A stretch of DNA of 64,000 nucleotides from Sphingomonas profundi (GCF_009739515.1 NZ_CP046535.1:682001-746000); one strand, 5' to 3'; shown: positions 52,198 to 61,754, numbered from the stretch's first letter. Notes: generated from the letters alone by a model not told the origin. Numbers and translations are program-made.

Positions 52198-53420
52198 TGG
52201 GGGACATGTTGTTCCTCGTCCACCGCGTGCCGTTTCCACCGGACCGGGGCGACAAGATCCGTTCCTATCACCTGCTGAAGGCGCTCACCGGGCTGGGCCG
52301 CGTCCACTTGGCCTGCTTCGCCGACGATGCCGCCGATCTCGCGCATGCCGAGGCGCTGCGCCCGCTCGTCGCCTCGCTGCATGTCGAGCGGCGGACGCGC
52401 TCGCGCGCGGCGGCGCTGCTGGCCGCCGGGCGGGCCGGCGGGCCGGTCTCGGTCGCCATGTTCGACAGCCGGACGATGCGCCGCTTCGTCGCGGAGAAGG
52501 TAGCCGGCGGGCGGATCGCCACGATCGTCGCCTTTTCCGGCCAGATGGCGCAGTTCGTGCCCGCCCGGCGCCACGGCGCGCGCTTCGTCATGGACTTCGT
52601 CGACGTCGATTCGGCCAAGTTCGCCGCTTATGCCGCCGATGCGCGCGGGCCGATGCGGCGGCTGCACGCGCGCGAGGCGCGGACCCTGGAAGCGTTCGAG
52701 ATCGCCGTGGCGCGGGATGCGGATGCGAGCCTGTTCGTCAGCGAGGCGGAGGCGGCGCTGTTCCGCCGGGCGAGCGGTTTGGGCGCGGATCGGGTGCGCG
52801 CGCTGGGCAACGGCGTGGATCTCGCTTACTTTGATCCGACGGCGGATTTCGCGAAGGTGGCCGCGCCGCTGCCCAAGCCGCTTCTCGTGTTCACCGGGCA
52901 GATGGACTATCGGCCGAACGTCGCCGCCGTCACCCGCTTCGCCACGCGCAGCCTGCCGGCGATCCGCGCCCGCTTTCCCGCCGCCGCCTTCGCCATCGTC
53001 GGCCGCAACCCGGCGCCGGCGGTGCGCGCGCTGGACGGGCAAAGCGGCGTGATCGTCACCGGCGCCGTGGCGGACGTGCGCGGGTGGCTGGCCGCCGCCG
53101 ACGTGGTGGTGGCCCCGCTCGATCTGGCGCGCGGCATCCAGAACAAGGTGCTAGAGGCGATGGCGATGGGCCGCCCGGTCGTCGCCTCGCCCGCCGCGTT
53201 CGAGGGGATCGCGGCGGAGCCGGGGCGCGAGCTGATCGTGGCGGACGCCGGCGGCGAGGCGGACGCCGTCGTCGCCCTGCTCGCCGCGCCCGACCGCGCC
53301 GCCGCGATCGGCGCCGCGGCGCGGGCGCGGCTGGTGGCGGACTATGCTTGGGCGCGGCAGCTGGCGCCGCTCGCCGCGCTGGTGATGCCCGAGGCCGCGG
53401 CGCTCGAAGCGGCGGCATGA
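52197..53420 (+). CDS. PEP-CTERM/XrtA-system glycosyltransferase (TIGR03087-like)
   Basis: GT4-type glycosyltransferase of 407 aa. It begins MLFLVHRVPFPPDRGDKIRSYHLLKAL, the family opening; the C-terminal domain has GQMDYRPNVAAVTRF, VGRNP, ADVVVAPLDLARGIQNKVLEAMAMGRPVVASP, the sugar-nucleotide-binding region. The ATG overlaps the FemAB stop by one base (TGATG); the frame opens further upstream inside that gene. It would add a sugar to the growing repeat unit at the inner membrane. The donor is unknown. Confidence 0.93.
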   Translation: MGDMLFLVHRVPFPPDRGDKIRSYHLLKALTGLGRVHLACFADDAADLAHAEALRPLVASLHVERRTRSRAAALLAAGRAGGPVSVAMFDSRTMRRFVAEKVAGGRIATIVAFSGQMAQFVPARRHGARFVMDFVDVDSAKFAAYAADARGPMRRLHAREARTLEAFEIAVARDADASLFVSEAEAALFRRASGLGADRVRALGNGVDLAYFDPTADFAKVAAPLPKPLLVFTGQMDYRPNVAAVTRFATRSLPAIRARFPAAAFAIVGRNPAPAVRALDGQSGVIVTGAVADVRGWLAAADVVVAPLDLARGIQNKVLEAMAMGRPVVASPAAFEGIAAEPGRELIVADAGGEADAVVALLAAPDRAAAIGAAARARLVADYAWARQLAPLAALVMPEAAALEAAA

Positions 53421-54964
53421 TGGCGCTGGAGCCGGCCCTGGCGGCCGCGATGCCCGACCGCACCCACGCCGATCCATGGCGCCTGCATCTGGCGCTGGTC
53501 GGCGGGGTGTGGCTCGCCATCCTGCTGATCTTCGCGCGCGATGCCGCGACGATGGCGGATATCTGGTGGAACAGCTCCACCTTCGGCCACTGCCTGTTCG
53601 TCGGCCCGATCATCGCCTGGCTGGTGTGGCAGCGCCGCGCCGAGCTCGCCCGGCTGGTGCCGCACGCGTGGGCGCCGGGCCTGTTGGTGGTGGCGGCGGG
53701 CGCGGCCGGCTGGCTGCTGGGCGCCGCCGCCGGCGTGGCGCTCGCCCGGCATCTGGGGCTGGTGGTGATGATGCAGGGCGCGGTCGTCGCCTGCCTTGGC
53801 CGCGACGTGGCGCGCGGCCTGCTGTTCCCGCTCTGCTATATGCTGTTCCTGGTGCCCGCGGGCGACACGCTGGTGCCGCCGCTGCAGACGCTGACGGCGC
53901 GGATGTGCATGGGGCTGCTCGGCGCGTTCGGCGTGCCGGCGCGGATCGAGGGCGTCTTCATCACCATCCCGAACGGCTATTACGAGGTGGCCGAGGCCTG
54001 TTCCGGCGTGAAGTTCCTGGTGGCGATGATCGCCTACGGCGCGCTGGTGGCCAACGTCTGCTTCCGATCGTGGACGCGGCGCGGACTGTTCATGCTGGCG
54101 GCGATCGTGGCGCCGGTGCTGGCCAACGGGGTGCGCGCGTTCGGCACCATCTATGTCGGCTATCTGACGGACGGCGACGTGGCGGGCACGTTCGATCATG
54201 TCGTCTACGGCTGGGTGTTCTTCGCCGTGGTGATCGCCGCGCTGATCGGCCTCGGCTGGCGCTTCTTCGATCGCGGGCCGAACGATCGCTGGTTCGACGC
54301 GGCCGATCTCCAGCCGGTGGCGCCGCTGCCGGACCGGCCGGGCCGCGCGCTGGCGATCGCGGTGGCGGCGATCGCGGTGGCGGTGGCGCCGATCCTGTGG
54401 TCGGCGGCTATCGCGGCGGGCGGCGCGGCGACGCTGCCGCGTCATATCGAGCCGCCGGTGGTGCCGGGCTGGACGCGCGTGGTGGACCGATCGCATCCGT
54501 GGACGCCGCGCTTCACGGGCGCGGATCACCGCATACAGGCCTATTATGGTGATGGGCGGGGGCATGTCGTGACGCTCGCCATCGCCGTCTACGGCGATCA
54601 GGCGGAGGGACGCGAGATCGTCGGTTACGGCCAGGGGGCGATCGATCCGGAGGGCGACTGGGCGTGGACCGACGATACGGTCGCGCCGCCCGCCGGCCGC
54701 GCCTTCCGCATCTCCGCGCCCGGCCCGCTGGTGCGCGAGGTCGCGACATTCTATCGGGTGGGCGGCATCGTGACGGGCAGCGAAGTGGGCGTGAAGCTGG
54801 AGACATTGCGGGTGCGCCTGCTGGGCGGACGGCGGCGGGCGGTGGCGGTGCTCGTCTCCGCCGTGCAGCCCGATCGCGCCACCAGCACGCGACCGGCGAT
54901 CGACGCCTTTCTGAAGGCGCTCGGCCCGATCGACCGGCTGGCCGACGGCATGGCGGGCGGCTGA
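53417..54964 (+). CDS. xrtA: Exosortase A fused to an EpsI domain
   Basis: Polytopic membrane protein of 515 aa. Residues 1-285 are exosortase: about eight membrane segments and the catalytic triad Cys195 (VAEACSGVKF), Arg240 (ANGVRAFG) and His261 (FDHVVYGW). It would cut PEP-CTERM sorting signals and transfer the protein to a surface acceptor. After a last membrane helix at about 308-332, residues 340-515 form a periplasmic EpsI-like domain (DUF3485), separate in many relatives. ATG 53417 overlaps the glycosyltransferase stop (ATGA), directly followed by a second ATG. Confidence 0.93.
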   Translation: MMALEPALAAAMPDRTHADPWRLHLALVGGVWLAILLIFARDAATMADIWWNSSTFGHCLFVGPIIAWLVWQRRAELARLVPHAWAPGLLVVAAGAAGWLLGAAAGVALARHLGLVVMMQGAVVACLGRDVARGLLFPLCYMLFLVPAGDTLVPPLQTLTARMCMGLLGAFGVPARIEGVFITIPNGYYEVAEACSGVKFLVAMIAYGALVANVCFRSWTRRGLFMLAAIVAPVLANGVRAFGTIYVGYLTDGDVAGTFDHVVYGWVFFAVVIAALIGLGWRFFDRGPNDRWFDAADLQPVAPLPDRPGRALAIAVAAIAVAVAPILWSAAIAAGGAATLPRHIEPPVVPGWTRVVDRSHPWTPRFTGADHRIQAYYGDGRGHVVTLAIAVYGDQAEGREIVGYGQGAIDPEGDWAWTDDTVAPPAGRAFRISAPGPLVREVATFYRVGGIVTGSEVGVKLETLRVRLLGGRRRAVAVLVSAVQPDRATSTRPAIDAFLKALGPIDRLADGMAGG

Positions 54965-54965
54965 C

Positions 54966-56876
54966 ATGTGCGGCATCGCCGGCATCTTCCACATCGGCAC
55001 GGCCAAGCCCGTGGATCCGCAGCGCGTGCGCGCGATGACGGACGCGCAGGCGCATCGCGGTCCGGACGGCGAGGGCGTGTGGACGGCGCCGGGCGTCGGC
55101 CTCGGCCACCGCCGCCTGGCGATCATCGACGTCGCCGGCAGCCCGCAGCCAATGGCGACGGAGGACGGCGCCCTCACCATCACCTTCAACGGCGAGATCT
55201 ACAATTTCATGGAGGTGCGGCGGGAGCTGGAGGCGCTGGGCCACGCCTTCACCACCCACGGCGATACCGAGGTGATCCTGCGCGGCTGGCGGCAGTGGGG
55301 GCCGGCGGTGCTGCCGCGGCTGAACGGCATGTTCGCCTTCGCCATCCACGATGCGGCCGAGAACAGGCTGTTCCTGGCGCGCGACCGCTTCGGCGTGAAG
55401 CCGCTGCATTATGCCGAGCTTTCCGACGGCGCGGTGATCTTCGCCTCGGAACTGAAGGGCCTGCTCGCCCATCCGCTGCTGCGCCGCGCGCCCGATTTCA
55501 CCGCCGTCGACGATTATCTCGGCCTCGGCTACGTGCCGGACGACGCCTGCATCCTGGCCGGCGTGCGCAAGCTGCCGGCCGGTCACTGGCTGGCGCTGCG
55601 GCGCGGCGAGCCGCTGGCGTGGCCGACCAAGTGGTGGGACATCAGCTTCGCCGATCGCGCGCGCGGATCGGTGGCGGCGCGCGAGGCGGAACTGCTCGAT
55701 CTGCTGCGCCAGGGCGTGCGATCGCGCATGGTGGCGGACGTGCCGCTCGGCGCCTTCCTGTCGGGCGGGGTCGATTCCTCCGCCGTCGTGGCGATGATGG
55801 CGGAGGCGAGCCCGCACGCGGTGGAGACCTGCTCGATCGGCTTCGACGAGGCGAGCCACGACGAGACGCGCTACGCGAGGATCGTCGCCGATCGCTTCGC
55901 CACCAGCCACCGCACCCGGCACGTGGCGGCCGGCGATTTCGGGCTGATCGACACGCTGGCGCACGCCTTCGACGAGCCGTTCGCCGATGCCTCCGCCTTG
56001 CCCACCTATCGCGTGTGCGAGCTGGCGCGCGAGCGGGTGACGGTGGCGCTCTCCGGCGACGGGGCCGACGAGGCGTTCGCCGGCTACCGCCGCCACGCCT
56101 TCCACCTGGCCGAGGAGCGCGCCCGCGCGCTGCTGCTGGGCGGCGCGCGCGCGGCGATCGGCGCGCTGGGCGATCGCTTCCCGAAGCTCGACTGGGCACC
56201 GCAGCGGTTCCGCGCCAAGACGACCCTGCAGGCGCTCGGCCGCAGCGGCGAGGAGGCCTATGCGCTGAGCGTGGGGGTGACGCCGCCGGCGTTGCGCCAC
56301 CGCCTCTACGCCCCGGCGGCGCTGGCGGCGCTGGCCGGCCACCGGGCGGAGGATCGCTACGTGGCGGCGATGCGCGCGGCGCCGGCGCGCGACGCGCTCG
56401 ACCGCGCGCAATATGCCGACCTCAAGATCTGGCTGCCGGGCGACATCCTGACGAAGGTGGATCGGACGAGCATGGCCGTATCGCTGGAGGCGCGGGAGCC
56501 GCTGCTCGACCATCGCCTCGTCGAGTTCGCCGCGCGGCTGCCCGTATCGATGCGGGTGCGCGGCGGCAGCGGCAAGTGGCTGATGAAGCGCGCGCTGGGC
56601 CGTTATCTGCCGGACGAGATCCTGCACCGCCGCAAGATGGGCTTCGTCACCCCGATCGGCGCGTGGTTCCGCGGGCCGCTGGCGGGCGCGGCGGACGCGA
56701 TCGCCCACGGATCGGCGCTGGCCGAGACCGGCTGGTTCGACGCGGGCGCGATCGCCGCGCTGGCGGCCGATCATCGCGCCGGCCGCAGCGACCATGGCCG
56801 GCTGCTGTGGCAGCTGCTGATGCTGGACAAGGCGCTCGGCCGGCTGTTCGGGCTGGGGCAGGCGCGCGCGGCGTAG
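54966..56876 (+). CDS. XrtA/PEP-CTERM system amidotransferase (asparagine synthase-like)
   Basis: Protein of 636 aa with a class II glutaminase domain, nucleophile Cys2 (MCGIAGIF), FNGEIYNF and RDRFGVKPLHYA, and a synthetase domain with the ATP pyrophosphatase loop SGGVDSS at 266-272. It matches the asparagine synthase group and, from memory, TIGR03108 of XrtA loci. Besides making asparagine, such enzymes amidate sugar acids in polysaccharides, a likely use here. The start lies 1 bp after the xrtA stop. Last gene of the operon. Confidence 0.94.
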   Translation: MCGIAGIFHIGTAKPVDPQRVRAMTDAQAHRGPDGEGVWTAPGVGLGHRRLAIIDVAGSPQPMATEDGALTITFNGEIYNFMEVRRELEALGHAFTTHGDTEVILRGWRQWGPAVLPRLNGMFAFAIHDAAENRLFLARDRFGVKPLHYAELSDGAVIFASELKGLLAHPLLRRAPDFTAVDDYLGLGYVPDDACILAGVRKLPAGHWLALRRGEPLAWPTKWWDISFADRARGSVAAREAELLDLLRQGVRSRMVADVPLGAFLSGGVDSSAVVAMMAEASPHAVETCSIGFDEASHDETRYARIVADRFATSHRTRHVAAGDFGLIDTLAHAFDEPFADASALPTYRVCELARERVTVALSGDGADEAFAGYRRHAFHLAEERARALLLGGARAAIGALGDRFPKLDWAPQRFRAKTTLQALGRSGEEAYALSVGVTPPALRHRLYAPAALAALAGHRAEDRYVAAMRAAPARDALDRAQYADLKIWLPGDILTKVDRTSMAVSLEAREPLLDHRLVEFAARLPVSMRVRGGSGKWLMKRALGRYLPDEILHRRKMGFVTPIGAWFRGPLAGAADAIAHGSALAETGWFDAGAIAALAADHRAGRSDHGRLLWQLLMLDKALGRLFGLGQARAA

Positions 56877-56953
56877 CGGCCTTTGCGTAACGAAATGTGG
56901 CCGGGGGCGGCACGGCTGGACGCGGCCGTGCGGCTGCGGCACAGGCGCGCGCG

Positions 56954-57637
56954 ATGCGCCACCCCGCCTTCCTGATCGCCGCCGGCCTCGCCGCGACGGC
57001 CGCCCCGGCGGCGGCGGAGACGGTGACGGACGAGCAGGTCTGGCTGAACGCAACCGTGATCGGCACCGTGCCCGGCAGCAGGCTGGCCTATTTCCTGGAG
57101 GCGCAGCCGCGCTTCGTGGACGGCGCCGGGCGGCTCGGCCAGCTGATTCTGCGGCCGGCGATCGGCTGGAAGGCGTCCGACCGGGTGACGGCCTATGCCG
57201 GCTACGCCCATGTCGTGCTGCCAGTGGAGAGGGCGCGCGACCGCAATGAGGACCGCTTGTTCCTCCAGCTGAGCTGGACGCTACCCAAGTCGGGCGCCGG
57301 CACGCTCTCGTCCCGCACGCGGCTGGAGCATCGGCGGCTGTCGACCGGCTCCGACACCGGCTGGCGGGTGCGCGAGATGATCCGCTACGTCCACCCGCTC
57401 GGCCGGCCGCAGCGCACGCGGGCGCTCGTCTCGGCGGAGGCGTTCGTGGCGCTGAACGACACGGACTGGGGCGCCCGCGCCGGCTTCGACCAGCTGCGCG
57501 GCTTCGCCGGCGTGGAAATCCCGCTGGCGGGCAGGACGACGATCGAGGCGGGCTATCTGAACCAGCTGATCAACGATCCGGGCGGGCGCAGGCGGATGAA
57601 CCACGTGGCGTCGCTGAGCCTGTTCGTCCGGCCGTGA
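56954..57637 (+). CDS. DUF2490 domain-containing outer-membrane protein
   Basis: Protein of 227 aa with a signal peptide (cleavage near APAAAETV) and the DUF2490 pattern: VWLNATVIGTVPGSRLAYFLEAQPRF at the start, LQLSWTLP, TRLEHR, RIRYVHPLG-like RYVHPLGRP and a strand-rich body ending SLFVRP. Such proteins are thought to be small beta-barrels of unknown function. ATG 56954 was chosen because it gives the signal peptide; the longer frame from 56897 does not. Gap to the amidotransferase is 77 bp and holds no clear signal. Confidence 0.82.
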   Translation: MRHPAFLIAAGLAATAAPAAAETVTDEQVWLNATVIGTVPGSRLAYFLEAQPRFVDGAGRLGQLILRPAIGWKASDRVTAYAGYAHVVLPVERARDRNEDRLFLQLSWTLPKSGAGTLSSRTRLEHRRLSTGSDTGWRVREMIRYVHPLGRPQRTRALVSAEAFVALNDTDWGARAGFDQLRGFAGVEIPLAGRTTIEAGYLNQLINDPGGRRRMNHVASLSLFVRP

Positions 57638-57692
57638 ACGGGCGAGGTCTGGCTTTGGTGGAAAGCGGACGAACGACGGATCGCCGCAAACT

Positions 57693-58142
57693 CTAACGCA
57701 AGCGACACTTCCTGTTCTCGCGACTTAGTTCCGTTGGCTCGGCGGCGGATCGGAAGGTAATCTCAACCCGGCGGTTCCACCTAATGTCTTCACCAGCCTC
57801 AGGCGTAAACAGCGGTCTCTGCTCGCCGAAGCTCACTAGGTCTATACGATCAGAGTTAAATCCGTATCTAATGAATTCTGCTGCGACTAGGCGCGCGTAG
57901 CGGCAACCGCGATTTAGATTGGCAGATATAGATTGTCCGGCCTCGGTAAATCCCGATATTGTGAGCCAGACATTCTCACGGTCTCTCAACTTTGAAACCC
58001 ATTCAATGATAGATAGTTTGTGCCGATTCTCAAGCTTACCTTGAGGAATTACTATGATCGGAGGCCCCTGGGGGATTTCAGCACTAGCTGGAAAGATCAC
58101 AAAAGCCGCTGAGGCGGCTACAGCGGTCAAGGCGTCTTTCAT
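57693..58142 (-). CDS. OmpA-C-like periplasmic protein, AT-richer than its surroundings
   Basis: Protein of 149 aa with a signal peptide (ends near FPASAEIP) and an OmpA-like peptidoglycan-binding domain: LTISGFTEAGQSISANLNRGCRYARLVAAEFIRYGFNSDRIDLVSFGEQRP and DIRWNRRVEI. The usual GHTD element reads GFTE, so binding may differ. Codon and base use are clearly less GC-rich (Ile ATA/ATT, Ser TCT, Arg AGA) than every neighbour, suggesting acquisition from another genome. No lipobox. ATG 58142. Convergent with the DUF2490 gene and separated from trmFO by an 85-bp gap. Confidence 0.75.
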   Translation of the reverse strand: MKDALTAVAASAAFVIFPASAEIPQGPPIIVIPQGKLENRHKLSIIEWVSKLRDRENVWLTISGFTEAGQSISANLNRGCRYARLVAAEFIRYGFNSDRIDLVSFGEQRPLFTPEAGEDIRWNRRVEITFRSAAEPTELSRENRKCRLR

Positions 58143-58227
58143 AATCGGTGCTTATCATCGTCGAATGTTCAAGCCAAACCGGCTCTGAAGCGTCCGTTTC
58201 TGCGCGACATCCGCTATCCCCGCGCCG

Positions 58228-59535
58228 CTACCCCGCCATCCATCCCGCCAGCGCCTGCCGCGCGCGTGCCGCCATGGCCGGCTTGCGCTCCTTCTTCCTC
58301 GCTTCGGGCATTGGCGGGAACAGGCCGAAATTGACGTTCATCGGCTGGTACGTCTCCGCCTTCGCGCCGCCGGTGATGTGGCCCAGCAGCGCGCCGAGCG
58401 CCGTCTCCACAGGCGGCGGGGGCAGCGCGCGGCCGGCCAGTTCGGCGGCGGCGAAGCGGCCGGCGAGGAGGCCGATGGCGGCGCTCTCGATATAGCCCTC
58501 GCAGCCCGTGATCTGGCCGGCGAAGCGGATGTGCGGCGCGCTGCGCAGCCGCAGCTCGCCATCCAGCAGGCGCGGCGCGTTGAGGAAGGTGTTGCGGTGA
58601 AGGCCGCCGAGCCGGGCGAACTCCGCTTTCTCCAGCCCCGCTATGGTGCGGAACAGGCGCACCTGCTCGGCATGTTTCAGCTTCGTCTGGAAGCCGACGA
58701 TGTTCCACAGCGTGCCCAGCGCATTGTCCTGCCGCAGCTGCACCACGGCATAGGGCCAGCGGCCGGTGCGCGGATCGTCCAGGCCCACCCCCTTCATCGG
58801 GCCGTAGCGCAGGGTCTCAACGCCGCGCTCCGCCATCACCTCGATCGGCATGCAGCCGTCGAAATAGGGGGTGTCCGCCTCCCATTCCTTGAAGGCGGTC
58901 TTCTCGCCGGCGATCAGGGCGGCCTGGAAGGCGAGATATTCGTCCTTCGTCAGCGCGCAGTTGATGTAATCCTTGCCGTCTCCCTTATTCCAGCGCGACT
59001 GATACCACGCGACATCCATGTCGATCGTCTCGAAATGGACGATCGGCGCCAGCGCATCGAAGAAGGCGAGCGCCTCCTCCCCCGTCTCGCCGGCGATCGC
59101 TGAGGCGAGGGAGGCCGCGGTGAGCGGGCCGGTGGCGACGATCGCCGGCCCGTCCGGCAGCGCATCCACCCGCTCGCGCACCAGCTCGATCAGCGGGTGA
59201 TCGGCGATGGCCTGCGTGACGGCGGCCGAGAAGCCGTCGCGGTCCACCGCCAGCGCGGAGCCGGCGGGCACGCGGTGCGCGTCCGCCTCGCGCAATATCA
59301 GCGAGCCGAGCGTGCGCATCTCGGCATGCAGCACGCCCACGGCGTTGCGCTCCGGATCGTCGGAGCGGAAGCTGTTCGAGCAGACGAGCTCGGCGAGGTC
59401 GCTGGTCTTGTGCGCGGGCGTGCCTTCCACCCCGCGCATCTCCGACAGGCGGACCGGGATGCCGGCCTCCGCCAGCTGCCAGGCCGCCTCGGAACCGGCG
59501 AGGCCGCCGCCGACGATGTGGATACGATGCGTCAT
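58228..59535 (-). CDS. trmFO: Methylenetetrahydrofolate--tRNA-(uracil-5-)-methyltransferase
   Basis: Flavoenzyme of 435 aa that makes ribothymidine at position 54 of tRNA with methylene-THF as carbon donor. FAD-binding [12 protein letters not shown] at 9-20, [12 protein letters not shown] with a conserved Cys, [33 protein letters not shown] with a second Cys, [16 protein letters not shown], and [11 protein letters not shown] near the end, all hallmarks of TrmFO (Gid). The start is ATG 59535 ([10 protein letters not shown]); the upstream frame to 59619 has no coding pattern. Confidence 0.95.
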   Translation of the reverse strand: MTHRIHIVGGGLAGSEAAWQLAEAGIPVRLSEMRGVEGTPAHKTSDLAELVCSNSFRSDDPERNAVGVLHAEMRTLGSLILREADAHRVPAGSALAVDRDGFSAAVTQAIADHPLIELVRERVDALPDGPAIVATGPLTAASLASAIAGETGEEALAFFDALAPIVHFETIDMDVAWYQSRWNKGDGKDYINCALTKDEYLAFQAALIAGEKTAFKEWEADTPYFDGCMPIEVMAERGVETLRYGPMKGVGLDDPRTGRWPYAVVQLRQDNALGTLWNIVGFQTKLKHAEQVRLFRTIAGLEKAEFARLGGLHRNTFLNAPRLLDGELRLRSAPHIRFAGQITGCEGYIESAAIGLLAGRFAAAELAGRALPPPPVETALGALLGHITGGAKAETYQPMNVNFGLFPPMPEARKKERKPAMAARARQALAGWMAG

Positions 59536-59665
59536 CAGGCGAGGCGATAGGCGAGCGGTGCGAGCGGGGAAAGCCCGGCCTTGCCCGGCGCCGCCGCACC
59601 GGCCGCAAATCGGTTCCACCCGCCTAGCAATCGCTCTAGGTCAAACCAACCGACGGGAGGGGCGG

Positions 59666-60454
59666 ATGACGGACGAACTGCTGTGCGAGAGCGAGGACGG
59701 GGTCGCCCTCGTCACCCTGAACCGGCCGGACACGCGCAATCCGATCTCCGATCAGCCGATGATCGACGCGCTGGTCGCGCTGATGCAGCGGCTGGACGCG
59801 GACGAGGCGGTGCGCGCGATCGTGCTCACCGGCGCCGGCAGCGCCTTTTCCACCGGCGGCAACCTGCGCGAGATGGCGGCCGGCACCGGCCTGCACGATC
59901 CGCTGCCGGCGCGCACGCGGAGCAATTACCGGCACGGCATACAGCGCATCCCGCTGGCCTTCGAGGCGCTGGAGACGCCGGTGATCGCGGCGGTGAACGG
60001 GCCGGCGGTGGGCGCCGGCTGCGATCTTGCCTGCATGTGCGACATCCGCATCGCGGGCACCGCCGCCCGCTTTGCCGAGAGCTTCGTCAAGGTGGGCCTG
60101 GTGCCGGGCGACGGCGGCGCCTGGCTGCTGCCGCGCATCGTCGGCTTCGCCAAGGCATGCGAGCTGGCGCTGACCGGCGACACGATCGATGCGGCCGCCG
60201 CGCTCGCGTGCGGGCTCGTGTCGGAAGTGGTGCCGGACGCGGCGCTGATCGGCCACGCCCGCGCACTCGCCGGCCGCATCGCCGCCAACCCGCCGCACGC
60301 GGTGCGGATGACGAAGCGGCTGCTGCGGCAGGGCCGCACCGTCGATCTCGCGACCGCGCTGGAGGCGGCGGCCGCGATGCAGGCGCTCTGCCACGCGACG
60401 GACGAGCATCGCGACGCCGTCGCCGCCTTCCTCTCGCGCGGCAAGGCGGGCTAG
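59666..60454 (+). CDS. Enoyl-CoA hydratase/isomerase family protein (crotonase)
   Basis: Crotonase of 262 aa. It begins LLCESEDGVALVTLNRPDTRNPIS; the oxyanion-hole segments are GAGSAFSTGGNLREM and VNGPAVGAGCDLACMCDIRIA; FVKVGLVPGDGGAWLLPRIVG carries the position of the catalytic Glu, here VPGDGG, with Asp in the second site as in many enoyl-CoA hydratases. ATG 59666 has GGGAGGGG 6-10 bp upstream. The exact acyl-CoA substrate is unknown. It stands alone, divergent from trmFO and convergent with the transporter. Confidence 0.88.
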   Translation: MTDELLCESEDGVALVTLNRPDTRNPISDQPMIDALVALMQRLDADEAVRAIVLTGAGSAFSTGGNLREMAAGTGLHDPLPARTRSNYRHGIQRIPLAFEALETPVIAAVNGPAVGAGCDLACMCDIRIAGTAARFAESFVKVGLVPGDGGAWLLPRIVGFAKACELALTGDTIDAAAALACGLVSEVVPDAALIGHARALAGRIAANPPHAVRMTKRLLRQGRTVDLATALEAAAAMQALCHATDEHRDAVAAFLSRGKAG

Positions 60455-60455
60455 A

Positions 60456-61733
60456 TCACGCCGCCAGCCACGTTCCGACCAGCGCGGCGGCGGCGAGGAA
60501 GGTGACGAGCGTGGTGACGCCGCCGAGCAGGTTGGTGAGCCAGCCGTTCGTGCGCTTGCCCATCACCGCGCGATCGTTCGTCATCAGCATCATCATGAAC
60601 AGCAGCGGCGGCACGGAGAAGCCCTGCACGATGCCGGACCAGACCAGCGCCCGCATCGGGTTGAAGCCCAGGAAGTTCAGCCCCACCGCCACGGCCGTGA
60701 CGACCGCGATCGTCGCGTAGAACAGCGGCGCGTCGGCCGCGCGCGCGTTCAGGCTGCCCTCGCGGCCGATGCCCTGCACCAGATCGTAGGCCGCGCCCGT
60801 CGTCATCACCGGCACGGCGAGGAAGCCGACGCCCACCACGCCCAGCGCGAACAGATATTTGGCGGCCGGGCCGGCCAGCGGCTCCAGCGCGGCGGCGGCG
60901 TGGGCCGCGCTGTCGATGCTGGTCTGCCCGCCGGCGTGGAGCGTGGCGCCGGTGGAGAGGATGATGAAGTAGAGGATCACGTTGGAGAACAGCATGCCGA
61001 CTATCACGTCGCGCCGCGTGCGGGCGAGTTCGGCGCGGGTGGCGCCGCGCCGCTGCCACCAGTGCCGCCGCCCGTCGGCGATCTGCTCCTCCACCTCCTG
61101 ATTGGACTGCCAGGTGTAGATATAGGCCGAGAGCGAGGTGCCGATGCAGGCGACGACCATCGCGAGGAACTCCGCATCCGGGCGGATGCGCGGGGTGACG
61201 GTGCTCGTCAGCACCTCCCGCCAGTCCGGCCGGGCCAGGAAGGCGGCGGCGACATAGGCGAACAGCGCCAGCGTGAGCCACTGGAAAATGGAGCGGAGCA
61301 GCTGGTACGAGCCGAGGAACTGCAGCGCCAGCAGCATGGCGGCGCTGCCGATAACGATCAGCGGGATCGGCACAGGCACGATCAGGTTCAGGGCGGCGCC
61401 GATGCCGCCGAGATTGGCCGCGGCCTCGATCACGTTGCCGGTGAACGCGCCCACCATCAGCGGGTAGAGCAGCCCGCGCGGGTAGCGATCGCGGATGATC
61501 GCGAACAGCCCCTTGCCGTAGACCTGCCCCAGCTTGGCCGAGAGATAGACCACCGCATACATCATCGGCAGCAGGACGGGCGCGATCCACAGGAAGCCCA
61601 GGCCGAAGCGGGCGCCGGCGCTGGCATAGGTGCCGATCGCCGAGGGATCGTCGTCCGCCGCGCCGGTGATGATGCCGGTGCCGATGACGCGCAGCACGCC
61701 GCCCTTGCGTCGCGGCGGCGCGGCCTCGCTCAT
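60456..61733 (-). CDS. Nramp-family divalent metal transporter with altered motif
   Basis: Membrane protein of 425 aa with about eleven predicted membrane segments and the Nramp layout. In the first membrane segment the metal-binding motif usually written DPGN reads DPSAIGT (residues 29-35), and the sixth segment, usually with a metal-binding Met, reads CIGTSLSAYIYTWQSNQEVEEQ. This places it in a divergent Nramp-like branch that may not carry manganese or iron; magnesium or another ion is possible. The ATG at 61733 precedes SEAAPPRRKG. It ends 1 bp from the convergent crotonase stop. Confidence 0.82.
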   Translation of the reverse strand: MSEAAPPRRKGGVLRVIGTGIITGAADDDPSAIGTYASAGARFGLGFLWIAPVLLPMMYAVVYLSAKLGQVYGKGLFAIIRDRYPRGLLYPLMVGAFTGNVIEAAANLGGIGAALNLIVPVPIPLIVIGSAAMLLALQFLGSYQLLRSIFQWLTLALFAYVAAAFLARPDWREVLTSTVTPRIRPDAEFLAMVVACIGTSLSAYIYTWQSNQEVEEQIADGRRHWWQRRGATRAELARTRRDVIVGMLFSNVILYFIILSTGATLHAGGQTSIDSAAHAAAALEPLAGPAAKYLFALGVVGVGFLAVPVMTTGAAYDLVQGIGREGSLNARAADAPLFYATIAVVTAVAVGLNFLGFNPMRALVWSGIVQGFSVPPLLFMMMLMTNDRAVMGKRTNGWLTNLLGGVTTLVTFLAAAALVGTWLAA

Positions 61734-61754
61734 CGTGGGCCGGCGCGCATGGCG

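Noticed and set aside
57638-58227. An insertion sequence or phage remnant as source of the AT-richer segment
   Set aside because: No transposase, integrase, terminal repeats or target duplication could be seen around it.
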